Positions 1 to 9,443 of a stretch of DNA of 64,000 bases are shown one piece after another (the stretch's first letter is position 1; each line of letters opens with the position of its first letter). The notes under the pieces were generated by a model that was not told the origin of the DNA, did not search any database, and was given only the letters and a program-made list of their open reading frames with translations. Both the position numbers and the translations under genes were made by a program. The DNA is taken from assembly GCF_936916975.1 (NCBI RefSeq), contig NZ_CAKZGO010000013.1, positions 45,979 through 109,978 of the forward strand, read 5' to 3'. The DNA comes from an uncultured Dongia sp. GTDB lineage: Bacteria; Pseudomonadota; Alphaproteobacteria; Dongiales; Dongiaceae.

Positions 1-1
1 C

Positions 2-784
2 AAGCGCAATGCGGTTGCCGCCACGCGCGCGGCCCTCGTTCAGGCCAAGGCGGACGAGAAGCGTTATGCCGCCATGGTCAAGAATGGACTTGCGGCGACC
101 CCACAACGTTATGAACAAGCCAAGGCGGCGCTGGACACGGCCTTAGCGCAGCTCGCCGTAGCAGACGCGGAAGCGGACGTCGCCGAGAACGAAGCGACCT
201 ATGCCACCCTGGCCGCGGGTGCAGACGGAACGGTGGTAGAAGCGCTGGGCGAACCAGGGCAGGTCGTCGCGGCGGGCCAGACAGTGGTTCAACTGGCGCA
301 TGCCGGGCCGCGCGAGGCGGTGGTCTCGCTCCCGGAAACGATCCGTCCCGCATTAGGCTCGGTAGCCGAAGCCAGCGTCTATGGCAGCAACGGACAACAG
401 GGCAAGGCACATCTTCGCCAAATTTCCGACGCCGCCGATGCCCAGACCCGCACCTACGAGGCGCGTTACGTGCTTGAGGGCGATGCCGCCGCGGCGCCGC
501 TCGGTTCGACGGTCACGATCAGGATCGCCAGCAGCGAAAGGCAGTCTGAAGTCGCGGTGCCGATCGGCGCCGTGTTGGATGACGGCAATCGCACCGGGGT
601 CTGGGTTCTCAATCGCAACTCTTCCACCGTGCACTTCGTTCCGATCCAGATCAAGCGGCTCGGCAGTGAGACGGCGATTGTCACCGGCATCGAGCTTGGA
701 CAGGAACTCGTGGCACTTGGGGCACATCTTCTCAAGGATGGCGCGCCAGTCAGAACCAGCCTGCAATCAGAGGCGGCGAACTGA
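2..784 (+). CDS. RND efflux membrane fusion (periplasmic adaptor) protein, 5' end missing
   Basis: This is the C-terminal 260 residues of an HlyD/AcrA-type adaptor that links an inner-membrane RND pump to an outer-membrane channel. The reading frame is open from base 2, so the true start lies left of the window. The first part is Ala/Glu/Lys-rich alpha-helical hairpin (for example VKNGLAATPQRYEQAKAAL), followed by a lipoyl-like half motif (DGTVVEALGEPGQVVAAGQT) and beta-barrel and membrane-proximal segments. Its TGA overlaps the ATG of the pump gene by one base (TGATG), so the two are translationally coupled. The family is clear; the substrate cannot be told from the sequence. Confidence 0.88.
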   Translation, partial: KRNAVAATRAALVQAKADEKRYAAMVKNGLAATPQRYEQAKAALDTALAQLAVADAEADVAENEATYATLAAGADGTVVEALGEPGQVVAAGQTVVQLAHAGPREAVVSLPETIRPALGSVAEASVYGSNGQQGKAHLRQISDAADAQTRTYEARYVLEGDAAAAPLGSTVTIRIASSERQSEVAVPIGAVLDDGNRTGVWVLNRNSSTVHFVPIQIKRLGSETAIVTGIELGQELVALGAHLLKDGAPVRTSLQSEAAN

Positions 785-3700
785 TGAGCTTCAATCTTTC
801 CGCCCTTGCGGTTCGCGAACGAGCAGTCACGCTGTTCTTCATCGTCCTTCTGGCCGCCGCAGGCGTCTACGCTTTCGTCAATTTGGGACGAGCGGAGGAT
901 CCCTCCTTCACGATCAAGGCCCTGACCGTCACGTCCGTATGGCCAGGTGCCACGGCGCGCGAGATGCAGGATCTCGTCGCCGAACCGCTCGAGAAACGGC
1001 TTCAGGAGCTCACCTGGTACGACCGTGTCGAGACCATCACGCGGCCCGGCTTCGCCTTCCTCACTGTCACGCTGAAGGACAGCACCCCGCCCACCGCCGT
1101 CCAGGAAGAGTTCTACCAGGCCCGCAAGAAGCTCGGAGACGAAGCCCGGAACCTGCCTCCAGGCGTCCTCGGCCCATTCGTCAACGATGAGTTCTCCGAT
1201 GTGAGCTTCGCCCTGTATGCCCTGAAAGCCCAGGGCATGCCGATGCGCGAGTTGGCGCGGCAGGCCGAGGTCATCCGGCAGGATCTTCTGCATGTGCCTG
1301 GCGTCAAGAAGATCAACATTCTTGGAGAAAAGCCGGAGCAGATTTTCGTCGAGTTCTCCTACGCCAAGCTCGCAACGCTCGGCGTGTCTGCGCAGGACAT
1401 CGCCTCTGCTCTGCAAAGACAAAATACCGTCACGCCCGCAGGCTCGATCGATACACGCGGTCCACAAGTCTTCATTCGGTTCGACGGTGCCTATGACAGC
1501 ATCCAGGCGATCGCCGACACGCCGATCGTGGCCAGCGGACGTACGTTAAAGCTCTCCGATATTGCGGACATTCGGCGGGGCTATCAGGATCCGGAGACAT
1601 ACATCATTCGCCATGAGGGTGAGCCCTCCATCATGCTTGCGGCTGTGATGCAGCAGGGCTGGAATGGGCTCGACCTCGGCAAGGCACTCGAAGCACGATC
1701 CAGCGCGATCGCCCAGACACTGCCGCTCGGCATGATACTGGCCAAAGTCAGCGATCAGGCCGTCAACATCGACGCTGCGGTTGGCGAGTTCATGCTGAAA
1801 TTCGCGATGGCCCTTGGCGTCGTGTTGTTCGTGAGCCTGGTTAGTCTCGGCTGGCGGGTTGGCATTGTGGTGGCGCTGGCTGTTCCGCTGACGCTTGCCG
1901 TGGTGTTTCTCATCATGCTGGAAAGCGGTCGGTTCTTCGACCGCATTACTCTAGGCGCGCTTATCCTCGCACTCGGCCTTCTCGTCGATGACGCCATCAT
2001 TGCCATCGAAGTGATGGTCGTAAAGATGGAAGAGGGCATGGACCGCATCAAGGCGGCCGCCTATGCCTGGAGTCATACGGCAGCGCCGATGTTGTCGGGC
2101 ACGCTCGTGACAATCATCGGCTTGATGCCGGTCGGCTTTGCCAGATCAAGTGCCGGCGAGTACGCCGGCAACATTTTCTGGGTAGTCGGCTTTGCGCTGA
2201 TCGTTTCCTGGGTCGTCGCCGTGGTCTTCACCCCTTACCTCGGCGTGAAAATGCTGCCGGAGATCAAGCCCGTAGAGGGTGGCCATCACGCAATCTACAA
2301 CACACCAAATTATCGGCGGCTGCGCAGCGTCATTAAATTCACTGTGCAGCACAAGTTCGTGACGTGCGCGGTCGTCGTCATCGCGCTTGCTCTTTCCGGC
2401 GTAGGAATGGGAGCGGTAAAGCAGCAGTTCTTCCCGACGTCGGATCGTCCCGAGGTGTTGGTCGAAGTACGCCTGCCGGAAGGCACCAGCATCGAGACAA
2501 CGACTGCAGCGGTCGAAAAGGTCGAAGGCTGGCTGAAGAATCAGTCCGAGGCCAAGATCGTCACGAGTTACATTGGCCAAGGTGCGCCGCGCTTCTTCTT
2601 TGCCATGGCGCCGGAATTGCCCGATCCCGCCTTTGCCAAGATCGTCGTGCTGACTCCTGACGCTGGGGCGCGCGAGGCGTTGAAACACCGACTCCGCCAA
2701 GCAGTCTCGGAGGGGCTCGCGCCCGAAGCCTTCGTGCGTGTCACGCAGCTTGTATTCGGTCCCTACACGCCGTTTCCCGTCGAGTTCCGTATCATGGGGC
2801 CCGATCCTGCGCAGCTGTACCAGATATCCGAGAAAGCCCTCGACATCATGAAAGGTATTCCGGACGTCCGGCAGGCAAATCGTGACTGGGGCAACCGTTC
2901 GCCTGTCCTTCGCTTTATTCCTGACCAGGAGCGGCTGAATCTGATTGGCCTTTCGCCCGCCGAAGCAGCCCAGCAGATGCAGTTGCTGTTGAGCGGTATT
3001 CCGGTGACGCAGGTTCGGGAGGACATCCGCAATGTGCCGGTCGTAGCACGTAGCGCCGGCGACAATCGGCTGGACCCTGCACGGTTGGCAGATTTCTCGC
3101 TGATGAGCCGCGATGGCCGGCAGGTTCCACTTGATCAGATCGGACATTCGGAAATCCGGTTTGAGGAACCGATCCTCAAGCGCCGCGATCGAACACCTAC
3201 CATCACGATCCGGTCGGATATCAATGAGGCGACCCAACCCCCGGAAGTTTCTCAGCAGGTGATGACGGCGCTACAGCCGTTGATCGCCTCGCTGCCGGTT
3301 GGATATCGTATCGAGATGGCCGGAAGCATCGAGGAATCTCTCAAGGCCAATGCCGCGCTTGTTAAGATATTCCCGGCCATGATCGCCGCCACGCTGATCA
3401 TCATCATCCTGCAGGTGCGCAGCCTCTCAACGATGACCATGGTCATATTGACGGCGCCGCTTGGCCTTGCCGGCGTGGTACCCATGCTGCTCGTCTTTGA
3501 TCAGCCGTTCGGTTTCAACGCCATTCTCGGATTGATCGGACTGGCCGGCATTCTGATGCGCAACACCCTGATTCTGACGGAGCAGATCAAGGAAAATCAG
3601 GCGGCGGGTCTGGATGACTATCATGCCGTCATCGAGGCAACGGTGCAGCGGACACGTCCGGTCATCCTGACGGCACTTGCGGCCGTCCTGGCCTTTATTC

Positions 3701-3906
3701 CGCTCACCCATTCGGTGTTCTGGGGGTCGATGGCCTACACGCTGATCGGCGGCACGGCAGTTGGCACAGTGATGATCCTGCTTTTCCTGCCGGCCCTCTA
3801 CGCTGCATGGTTCCGGATCAAACCGACGGCAGATGAAGCGCACAAGCCGGCATCGAACAGCGCCCAGGCCCGCGACTTGCTCGCCGCGGCCCCAACTTCC
3901 TCGTAA
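784..3906 (+). CDS. RND-family efflux pump inner-membrane permease
   Basis: A 1040-residue proton-driven RND transporter of the AcrB/AcrD superfamily, the usual full length. It has an N-terminal TM1, a large periplasmic porter domain, and the TM4 motif LGLLVDDAIIAIEVMVVKMEEG with the paired Asp used in proton relay, then a second porter domain and C-terminal TM segments ending near KPTADEAHKP. It is coupled to the upstream adaptor. It belongs to a different subfamily from the second pump at 5829: it has a GRAEDPSFTIKALTV N-terminal signature and lacks the HAE1-type KRPVLATV start. No outer-membrane factor gene lies in the window. Codon use looks a little less G/C-biased at third positions than in the second pump, an impression and not a measurement. 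Confidence 0.92.
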   Translation: MSFNLSALAVRERAVTLFFIVLLAAAGVYAFVNLGRAEDPSFTIKALTVTSVWPGATAREMQDLVAEPLEKRLQELTWYDRVETITRPGFAFLTVTLKDSTPPTAVQEEFYQARKKLGDEARNLPPGVLGPFVNDEFSDVSFALYALKAQGMPMRELARQAEVIRQDLLHVPGVKKINILGEKPEQIFVEFSYAKLATLGVSAQDIASALQRQNTVTPAGSIDTRGPQVFIRFDGAYDSIQAIADTPIVASGRTLKLSDIADIRRGYQDPETYIIRHEGEPSIMLAAVMQQGWNGLDLGKALEARSSAIAQTLPLGMILAKVSDQAVNIDAAVGEFMLKFAMALGVVLFVSLVSLGWRVGIVVALAVPLTLAVVFLIMLESGRFFDRITLGALILALGLLVDDAIIAIEVMVVKMEEGMDRIKAAAYAWSHTAAPMLSGTLVTIIGLMPVGFARSSAGEYAGNIFWVVGFALIVSWVVAVVFTPYLGVKMLPEIKPVEGGHHAIYNTPNYRRLRSVIKFTVQHKFVTCAVVVIALALSGVGMGAVKQQFFPTSDRPEVLVEVRLPEGTSIETTTAAVEKVEGWLKNQSEAKIVTSYIGQGAPRFFFAMAPELPDPAFAKIVVLTPDAGAREALKHRLRQAVSEGLAPEAFVRVTQLVFGPYTPFPVEFRIMGPDPAQLYQISEKALDIMKGIPDVRQANRDWGNRSPVLRFIPDQERLNLIGLSPAEAAQQMQLLLSGIPVTQVREDIRNVPVVARSAGDNRLDPARLADFSLMSRDGRQVPLDQIGHSEIRFEEPILKRRDRTPTITIRSDINEATQPPEVSQQVMTALQPLIASLPVGYRIEMAGSIEESLKANAALVKIFPAMIAATLIIIILQVRSLSTMTMVILTAPLGLAGVVPMLLVFDQPFGFNAILGLIGLAGILMRNTLILTEQIKENQAAGLDDYHAVIEATVQRTRPVILTALAAVLAFIPLTHSVFWGSMAYTLIGGTAVGTVMILLFLPALYAAWFRIKPTADEAHKPASNSAQARDLLAAAPTSS

Positions 3907-3949
3907 GTCGCCGCTGGATCTAGGTTAATAATCTCCTAAATGTGACTTT

Positions 3950-3973
3950 ACTGTACCGTCTGGACGGTATAGT
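3950..3973. promoter_or_regulatory. Palindromic TetR-type operator before the tetR gene
   Basis: The core TACCGTC-TG-GACGGTA is a perfect 7-base inverted repeat with a 2-base centre. Extended to 11-base arms it has a single mismatch. It lies 52 bases before the TetR start codon, and its right arm overlaps a TATAGT hexamer that could be a -10 element. Position and shape fit autorepression by the adjacent TetR protein. Direct binding is inferred. Confidence 0.7.
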
Positions 3974-4024
3974 TTGCCGCGCTGCAATAGCGTTTTCGGC
4001 TTCTTTGGACAGAATTCTCCCCTG

Positions 4025-4603
4025 ATGAGTACGCGCGAACAGATCATCGACGCTGCGCTGAGTGTCGTCCGCGCCCAAGGCGTGGTGGCGCTCACCTTGG
4101 ATGAAGCGGCGCGCATCGCCGGTATCAGCAAGGGCGGCGTGCTTTATCATTTTAAAAGCAAGGAAGCACTGATCCAGGGCATGGTCGCGCGTCTGGCCGG
4201 GCAGTGCGAAAGTCTGCAGCAGGAACATTACGACCGACTGGCGCCGGGGCCCAATCGCTGGGCCCGCGCCCTGGTCGCGACGTCCTTCGATCCTGCGGCT
4301 CCCACCATGGACCCGGCTGGCTGCGCGTTGCTGGCGGCGATTGCCACCAATCCCAGCCTACTTGAGCCGCTGGAGGGCACCATCGACACCGCCTTTCGCC
4401 GACTTACCGCTGATTCCGAGGATCCGAGCATGGCCCTCCTGGTGGCACTCGCCATGGACGGGCTGTGGCTGCATCGGCTGGTCGGCTCGCCGGTCATGGA
4501 CGAAACGCGGCGCCTGGCCATTCGTGAGAAGGCGTTGGAATTGCTGGGCGACGGCGCTGCGGCCGGCGGCACGAGCGATCCAAAAATTGCCCGAACCGCG
4601 TAG
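4025..4603 (+). CDS. TetR/AcrR family transcriptional regulator
   Basis: A 192-residue regulator. The N-terminal TetR DNA-binding domain is clear: STREQIIDAALSVVRAQG, then the helix-turn-helix TLDEAARIAGISKGGVLYHF and KSKEALIQGM at about residues 20-55. The C-terminal half is a ligand-binding TetR_C-type helical domain. An in-frame start at 3974 exists, but it would place the operator palindrome next to the start codon and adds a non-conserved stretch, so ATG 4025 is preferred. It sits between two RND systems and directly before the adaptor at 4651, so it probably represses that pump operon and itself. The inducer is unknown. Confidence 0.88.
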   Translation: MSTREQIIDAALSVVRAQGVVALTLDEAARIAGISKGGVLYHFKSKEALIQGMVARLAGQCESLQQEHYDRLAPGPNRWARALVATSFDPAAPTMDPAGCALLAAIATNPSLLEPLEGTIDTAFRRLTADSEDPSMALLVALAMDGLWLHRLVGSPVMDETRRLAIREKALELLGDGAAAGGTSDPKIARTA

Positions 4604-4650
4604 TCAGACCACCGTCATTGACGACACTTAGAGATTTTCAGGAGCTTCAA

Positions 4651-5820
4651 ATGTCCGCCGGTACAGTTGCAAAATCGATGGTTCGCGGCGTCTTCCGTTG
4701 GAAGATGCTGTTCATGCTGATCGGCAGCTTCATCGTGTTCGGTGGTGTGTTCTTTGCGATCAATTTCAAGAACAAGGCGATCGCGGAATATTTGGCCGGC
4801 ATGTTTGCGTCAATGCCCGCCGTCAACGTTACCGCCGCCAAGGCAGAGCAACAGGATTGGGCGGTGCAGGTCCCAGCGATCGGTGTCCTTGAAGCCAATC
4901 GCGGTGTCGACATCAACTCGTCGGTGACGGGCCTCATCCAGCAGATCCAGTTCGAATCCGGAGAGACCGTGAAGCAGGGCCAGACCTTGTTGCGCCTCGA
5001 TGCCGATGTCGAGCGCGCCAATCTGGCGAGCGCCCAGGCCTCGCTGAAGCTGGCCAAGGCCAATCTCGCCCGCGGCGAATCCCTGCGCACCAGCGACAAT
5101 ATTTCGAAAGCGACGCTCGAGCAGCGCCAGTCGGAGTATGAAGTGGCCTCGGCGGAGGTCTCGGCGCTCTCAGCCCAGATCGACAAGAAGGTGATCGGCG
5201 CGCCGTTCGACGGTGTCCTCGGTATCCGCAAGGTGAATGTCGGCGAGTACCTCGATGTCGGGAAGCCGATCGTCAACATCCAGGACCTCTCGGTCATGTT
5301 GATCAATTTCAGCGTGTCGCAGCGCGAACTCTCGAGCCTGAAGGTCGGCCAGGAGATTGCCATGACGACCGACGCCTATCCGCTGGCGACCTTTACCGGC
5401 GAGATTTCCACCATCGCGCCACTGGTCAACCAGGAAACCGGCATGATCGAGGTGCAGGGGCGCTTCGACAACAGTAAGGGCCAGCTGCGCCCAGGCATGT
5501 TCGCCAAGCTCAACGTGCTGCTGCCGGCGCGTAAGCAGGTCATCGTCGTGCCGCAGACCTCGATCAGCTACAGCCTTTATGGCGACAACATCTATGTCAT
5601 CAAGACGACCAAGGACGATCAGGGCGCGGAGCTGAACGTCGTCGAGCGCAAGATCGTCAAGACCGGCGAGCGACGTAACGGCTTCATCATCATCGACGAA
5701 GGTATCGCGGCCGGTGAGCAGATCGTGACATCGGGTCAGCTGAAGCTCGACAACGGCGCCAAGGTGGCAATTTCCGACACCAACCCGCTGGCCACGCCGG
5801 CCGAAATTCCGACGGAGTAA
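4651..5820 (+). CDS. RND efflux membrane fusion (periplasmic adaptor) protein
   Basis: A 389-residue adaptor with one N-terminal membrane anchor (MLFMLIGSFIVFGGVFFAI, about residues 20-38). Next comes the first lipoyl half (GVDINSSVTGLIQQIQFESG), a helical hairpin (VERANLASAQASLKLAKANL and onwards), the second lipoyl half (DKKVIGAPFDGVLGIRKVNV) and beta-barrel domains. The start is ATG 4651 because AGGAG lies six bases before it; the upstream in-frame ATG at 4618 has no such site. It is followed after eight bases by its RND pump. It resembles MexH/AcrA-type adaptors. It probably assembles with the pump at 5829 and an outer-membrane channel encoded elsewhere. Confidence 0.92.
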   Translation: MSAGTVAKSMVRGVFRWKMLFMLIGSFIVFGGVFFAINFKNKAIAEYLAGMFASMPAVNVTAAKAEQQDWAVQVPAIGVLEANRGVDINSSVTGLIQQIQFESGETVKQGQTLLRLDADVERANLASAQASLKLAKANLARGESLRTSDNISKATLEQRQSEYEVASAEVSALSAQIDKKVIGAPFDGVLGIRKVNVGEYLDVGKPIVNIQDLSVMLINFSVSQRELSSLKVGQEIAMTTDAYPLATFTGEISTIAPLVNQETGMIEVQGRFDNSKGQLRPGMFAKLNVLLPARKQVIVVPQTSISYSLYGDNIYVIKTTKDDQGAELNVVERKIVKTGERRNGFIIIDEGIAAGEQIVTSGQLKLDNGAKVAISDTNPLATPAEIPTE

Positions 5821-5828
5821 GGCCAGCG

Positions 5829-8800
5829 ATGTTCGACATATTCATCAAACGGCCGGTCCTCGCGACGGTCATCAGCCTGCTCATCCTGCTGCTGGGTGCC
5901 AAGGCTCTGTCCTCGCTGCAGATCCGGCAATATCCGGAGCTGTTCAACACGGTCATCACCGTGACCACGACCTATCCCGGTGCCGATGCCGATCTCATGC
6001 AGGGTTTCGTGACCGACCCGGTTCAGAAGGCGGTCGCGACCGCCGACGGCATCGACTATCTCACCTCGAAAAGCTCGGCCAGCACCAGTGTGGTGTCGGT
6101 CCATGTGCGCCTCAACGAGGATCCGGACGCGGCGATGACCGCGGTCACTGCCAAGGTCAATCAGACTCGCTCGGTCCTGCCGCGCGACATCAACGACCCC
6201 GTCATCGTGAAATCGACCGGCGACAGCTTTGCTGCGATGTATCTGGCGTTCTCCAGTACCGAGATGAACCCCGGGCAGCTCACCGATTACGTGACCCGCG
6301 TCATCCAGCCCAAGCTATCGACCGTGCCCGGCGTCGCCGATCCGGAACTGCTGGGCGGCCAGAAATTCGCGATGCGCATCTGGCTCGATCCCAATCGCAT
6401 GGCATTCTACAACGTCTCGGCGGGCGACATAAACGTGTCCCTGGCCGCCAACAACTACCAGGCCGCAGCCGGCAGCACCAAGGGTCTGTTCGACGTGGTC
6501 GGCACCACGGCGCGCACCGATCTGCGCAGCGAGCAGGAGTTCCGCGACCTCGTCGTGCGTCACGCAGGCACGCAGCTGGTGCGCCTCTCGGACATCGCCC
6601 GCATCGAGCTGGGGCCGCAGGACACCGATTCCTCGGTTTATGTGAACGGCGACAAGGCCGTCTTCATCGGTATCAAGACGACGCCGGACGCCAACGTGCT
6701 GTCGGTTATCTCCGACGTGCGCGACATGCTGCCGAAGCTGGAAAAGGAACTGCCGCCTGGCGTCAAGCTGCAGATCGCCTATGATTCCACCATCTTTATC
6801 AGCGCCTCGATTGAGGAAGTCGTGAAGACGATCGCGGAAGCGGCGATCATCGTCATGGTCGTGATCTTCATGTTCATGGGATCGTTGCGCTCGGTTGCCA
6901 TTCCGCTAGTCACCATGCCGCTTTCGATGATCGGCGTGTGCCTGTTCCTCCTCATGCTCGGCTTCTCGATCAATTTGCTGACCCTGCTGGCATTGGTGCT
7001 GGCGATCGGCCTGGTCGTCGATGACGCCATCGTCGTGGTGGAAAATATCCACCGCCATATCGAAGAAGGCTTGAGTCCTTTCCAGGCTGCCCTGGTGGGA
7101 ACGCGGGAAATTTCCGGGCCGGTCATTTCCATGACCATCACCCTCGCTGCCGTCTATGCCCCGATCGCCTTCCAGAGCGGCGTTACCGGCGCCCTGTTCA
7201 AGGAGTTCGCGCTGACCCTGGCGGGGGCCGTCATCGTCTCTGGCGTCGTTGCACTAACGCTCAGTCCGATGATGTGCTCGAAGATTCTCAAGCGCGACGA
7301 CAACAAGAAGGGCCTGGCGCACCTCATCGACCGCGTGTTCGAGCGGACGCAGCGGGTCTATCTGCGCATGCTGACCGGCTCGCTGCACGATCGCGCCGCG
7401 ACAGTCGTTTTTGCAGCCATTGTTTGCACCTCGCTTTATTTCCTGTTCGCCTCTGTCTCGACGGAATTGGCGCCTGAAGAAGATCAGGGTGCGGCCCTCA
7501 TGGCCTATCAGGGCCCGACCAGCGCCAACATCGACTATATGAACCGCTACGCGGAGCAGATGAAGGGCGCCGTCAGCCAGATTCCGGAGATCAGCGGCTT
7601 CTTCACCATCAACGGCACCGACGGGCCCAGCAATGGCTTTGGTGTCGCCGTGCTGAAGCCGTGGGAAGAGCGCACCAAGAAGCAGCAGGAAATCGTCCCG
7701 GAACTGACCGGTCTCATGGGGACTATTCCCGGCATCAACGCCGCGGTCTTCGGCGTGCCTTCCTTGCCGGGCAGCGATGGTACGCCGGTGCAGTTCGTCG
7801 TCAACACGACCGCCGATTATCGCTCGCTCGACGACGTGATGAATCGCTTCATGGAGAAGGTCGGCCAGAGTGGCCTCTTCATCTATACCGACGTCGATCT
7901 CAAATTCCAGAAACCGCAGACCTTGGTGGAGGTCGATCGCGACAAGGCCGCCGCCTATGGCGTGACCATGGCCTCGATCGCCGAAACGCTGGCCGTCATG
8001 ACCGGCGGCAACTATGTCAACCTGCTCAATCTCTATAACAAGAGCTATCAGGTGATTCCGCAGGTGGCGCGCGTCGATCGTCTCGATCCGGCAAAGCTGG
8101 GTGAGTTTTATGTGCGCACGACCTCCGGAGGCATCATCCCGCTGGCCAGCCTGATCACGATGACGCCGGAGGTGCAGCCGATCGCCCTCAACCAGTTCAA
8201 TCAGCAGAACGCCGCCACGATCAACGGTGTCATGATGCCGGGCGTCAGCCTGGGCACGGCGCTCGATTTCCTGGCCAAGACGGCGGATGAAGTCCTGCCG
8301 GAGGGCTTCAGCATCGAATATGCCGGCCAGTCGCGCCAGTATATCGAAGAAGGCAACGCGCTCTACGGCACCTTCGCCTTTGCGCTCGCGGTCATCTTCC
8401 TGGTGCTCGCCGCCCAATTCGAAAGCCTGCGCGATCCACTGGTGATTTTGATCAGCGTGCCCTTGTCGATGTGCGGCGCGCTCATCCCCTTGGCACTGGG
8501 TGTCACCACCATGAACATCTATGCCCAGGTCGGATTGGTGACGCTGATCGGCCTCATCACCAAGCACGGCATCCTGATCTGCGAAGTGGCCAAGGAGCAG
8601 CAGGAGAAGCATGGCAAGTCGAAGCTCGAAGCTGTCGAGATCGCGGCCGGCCTGCGCCTTCGCCCGATCCTGATGACCACGGCCGCCATGGTGGCCGGTC
8701 TCATTCCGTTGATGTTCGCCAGCGGTGCTGGTGCTGCCAGCCGTTTCTCGATCGCGGTCGTCATCGTCTCCGGCATGACCATCGGCACGTTGTTCACGCT

Positions 8801-8924
8801 GTTCGTGCTGCCGGTGATTTACACCTTCCTCGCTTCCGACCACCGCAAGGCCAAGCCCGGCGATGTCGCCACCGCGGAAGCTTCCCATAGTGGCCATGTT
8901 CATCCGGCCACGATCGAAGGCTAA
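5829..8924 (+). CDS. RND multidrug efflux permease (HAE1/MexI-like)
   Basis: A 1031-residue RND permease. The start FDIFIKRPVLATVISLLILL is typical of MexI/AcrB-like pumps. The TM4 motif LAIGLVVDDAIVVVENIHRHIEEG carries the paired Asp residues of the proton relay, and two large periplasmic loops flank it. The C-terminal TM bundle includes a QVGLVTLIGLITKHGILICEVAKE segment matching the TM10-11 motif with its Lys. It forms an operon with the tetR gene and the adaptor. The partner outer-membrane protein is not in the window. Its drug or metabolite range cannot be read from sequence. Confidence 0.94.
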   Translation: MFDIFIKRPVLATVISLLILLLGAKALSSLQIRQYPELFNTVITVTTTYPGADADLMQGFVTDPVQKAVATADGIDYLTSKSSASTSVVSVHVRLNEDPDAAMTAVTAKVNQTRSVLPRDINDPVIVKSTGDSFAAMYLAFSSTEMNPGQLTDYVTRVIQPKLSTVPGVADPELLGGQKFAMRIWLDPNRMAFYNVSAGDINVSLAANNYQAAAGSTKGLFDVVGTTARTDLRSEQEFRDLVVRHAGTQLVRLSDIARIELGPQDTDSSVYVNGDKAVFIGIKTTPDANVLSVISDVRDMLPKLEKELPPGVKLQIAYDSTIFISASIEEVVKTIAEAAIIVMVVIFMFMGSLRSVAIPLVTMPLSMIGVCLFLLMLGFSINLLTLLALVLAIGLVVDDAIVVVENIHRHIEEGLSPFQAALVGTREISGPVISMTITLAAVYAPIAFQSGVTGALFKEFALTLAGAVIVSGVVALTLSPMMCSKILKRDDNKKGLAHLIDRVFERTQRVYLRMLTGSLHDRAATVVFAAIVCTSLYFLFASVSTELAPEEDQGAALMAYQGPTSANIDYMNRYAEQMKGAVSQIPEISGFFTINGTDGPSNGFGVAVLKPWEERTKKQQEIVPELTGLMGTIPGINAAVFGVPSLPGSDGTPVQFVVNTTADYRSLDDVMNRFMEKVGQSGLFIYTDVDLKFQKPQTLVEVDRDKAAAYGVTMASIAETLAVMTGGNYVNLLNLYNKSYQVIPQVARVDRLDPAKLGEFYVRTTSGGIIPLASLITMTPEVQPIALNQFNQQNAATINGVMMPGVSLGTALDFLAKTADEVLPEGFSIEYAGQSRQYIEEGNALYGTFAFALAVIFLVLAAQFESLRDPLVILISVPLSMCGALIPLALGVTTMNIYAQVGLVTLIGLITKHGILICEVAKEQQEKHGKSKLEAVEIAAGLRLRPILMTTAAMVAGLIPLMFASGAGAASRFSIAVVIVSGMTIGTLFTLFVLPVIYTFLASDHRKAKPGDVATAEASHSGHVHPATIEG

Positions 8925-8933
8925 AGTTAAATT

Positions 8934-8976
8934 GGCCGGGGCGGCGCTTGCCCCGGCCACCACTTGCCCCGGCCAC
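8934..8976. repeat. GC-rich hairpin plus 14-base direct repeat after the RND operon
   Basis: GGCCGGGGC (8934-8942) pairs with GCCCCGGCC (8950-8958) across a 7-base loop. The 14-mer CTTGCCCCGGCCAC occurs at 8947 and again at 8963. There is no T-tract, so this is a weak candidate for rho-independent termination and may instead protect the 3' end of the pump message. Confidence 0.5.
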
Positions 8977-9044
8977 TTGCCTTAGCCGGCCACCGCTCTA
9001 TATCTTGAGCACACTGCTTCGCCGACTGGCTAAGGTTCCTTGAT

Positions 9045-9371
9045 TTGCGCAAACTGCTCCTCATGCTGATGACGGTGTGCTTCCTGGCCGGGCTCGCCCT
9101 GGCCGGCATTATCCCGCCGCAGATGGCGCATGCCGTGGCAGCTGCCGAGCAGAGCGAGGATTGCGACCATCACGCCCCAAAGGAACCCAGCGGCCGCGCC
9201 AAGATGGATTGCTGTGCCGCCGGATTTTGTCCGATGCTGGCGCAGGGCATGCTGCCGGAGGCGGCACCTCAACTCGCGATAACGAAACCGGTGCTCCATC
9301 CTGTGGCCGTGGCGATGCAGCTTGGCCTTGCCAGCATGCCGTCGCTGCGACCACCGCGATCTCTGATCTGA
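9045..9371 (+). CDS. Small exported Cys/His-rich protein, possibly copper-related
   Basis: A 108-residue protein starting at TTG, with AAGG nine bases before it. It begins with a typical signal peptide (RKLLLMLMTVCFLAGLALAG, then a likely cleavage near MAHA-VA). The mature part holds DCDHHAP and DCCAAGFCPM, a cluster of four Cys and two His that could bind metal. It lies 72 bases before a multicopper oxidase gene in the same direction, so a role in periplasmic copper handling is likely by context. I do not assign a family with confidence; it recalls short secreted proteins found beside copper-resistance genes. An internal ATG at 9063 would remove the positively charged signal-peptide start. 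Confidence 0.65.
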   Translation: MRKLLLMLMTVCFLAGLALAGIIPPQMAHAVAAAEQSEDCDHHAPKEPSGRAKMDCCAAGFCPMLAQGMLPEAAPQLAITKPVLHPVAVAMQLGLASMPSLRPPRSLI

Positions 9372-9443
9372 ACAATTTCCTCAAGCACTTCCTGGCATTG
9401 CCCGGGAAGCGCCCATTCAGATCTTGCAGATTGGAAACGACAC

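Noticed and set aside
7254..8963. A 569-codon open frame antisense to the second RND pump
   Set aside because: High-GC genes with G/C third positions leave the antisense frame open. The composition is His/Arg/Glu/Asp-rich with no recognisable domain, and the sense gene is a full RND pump.
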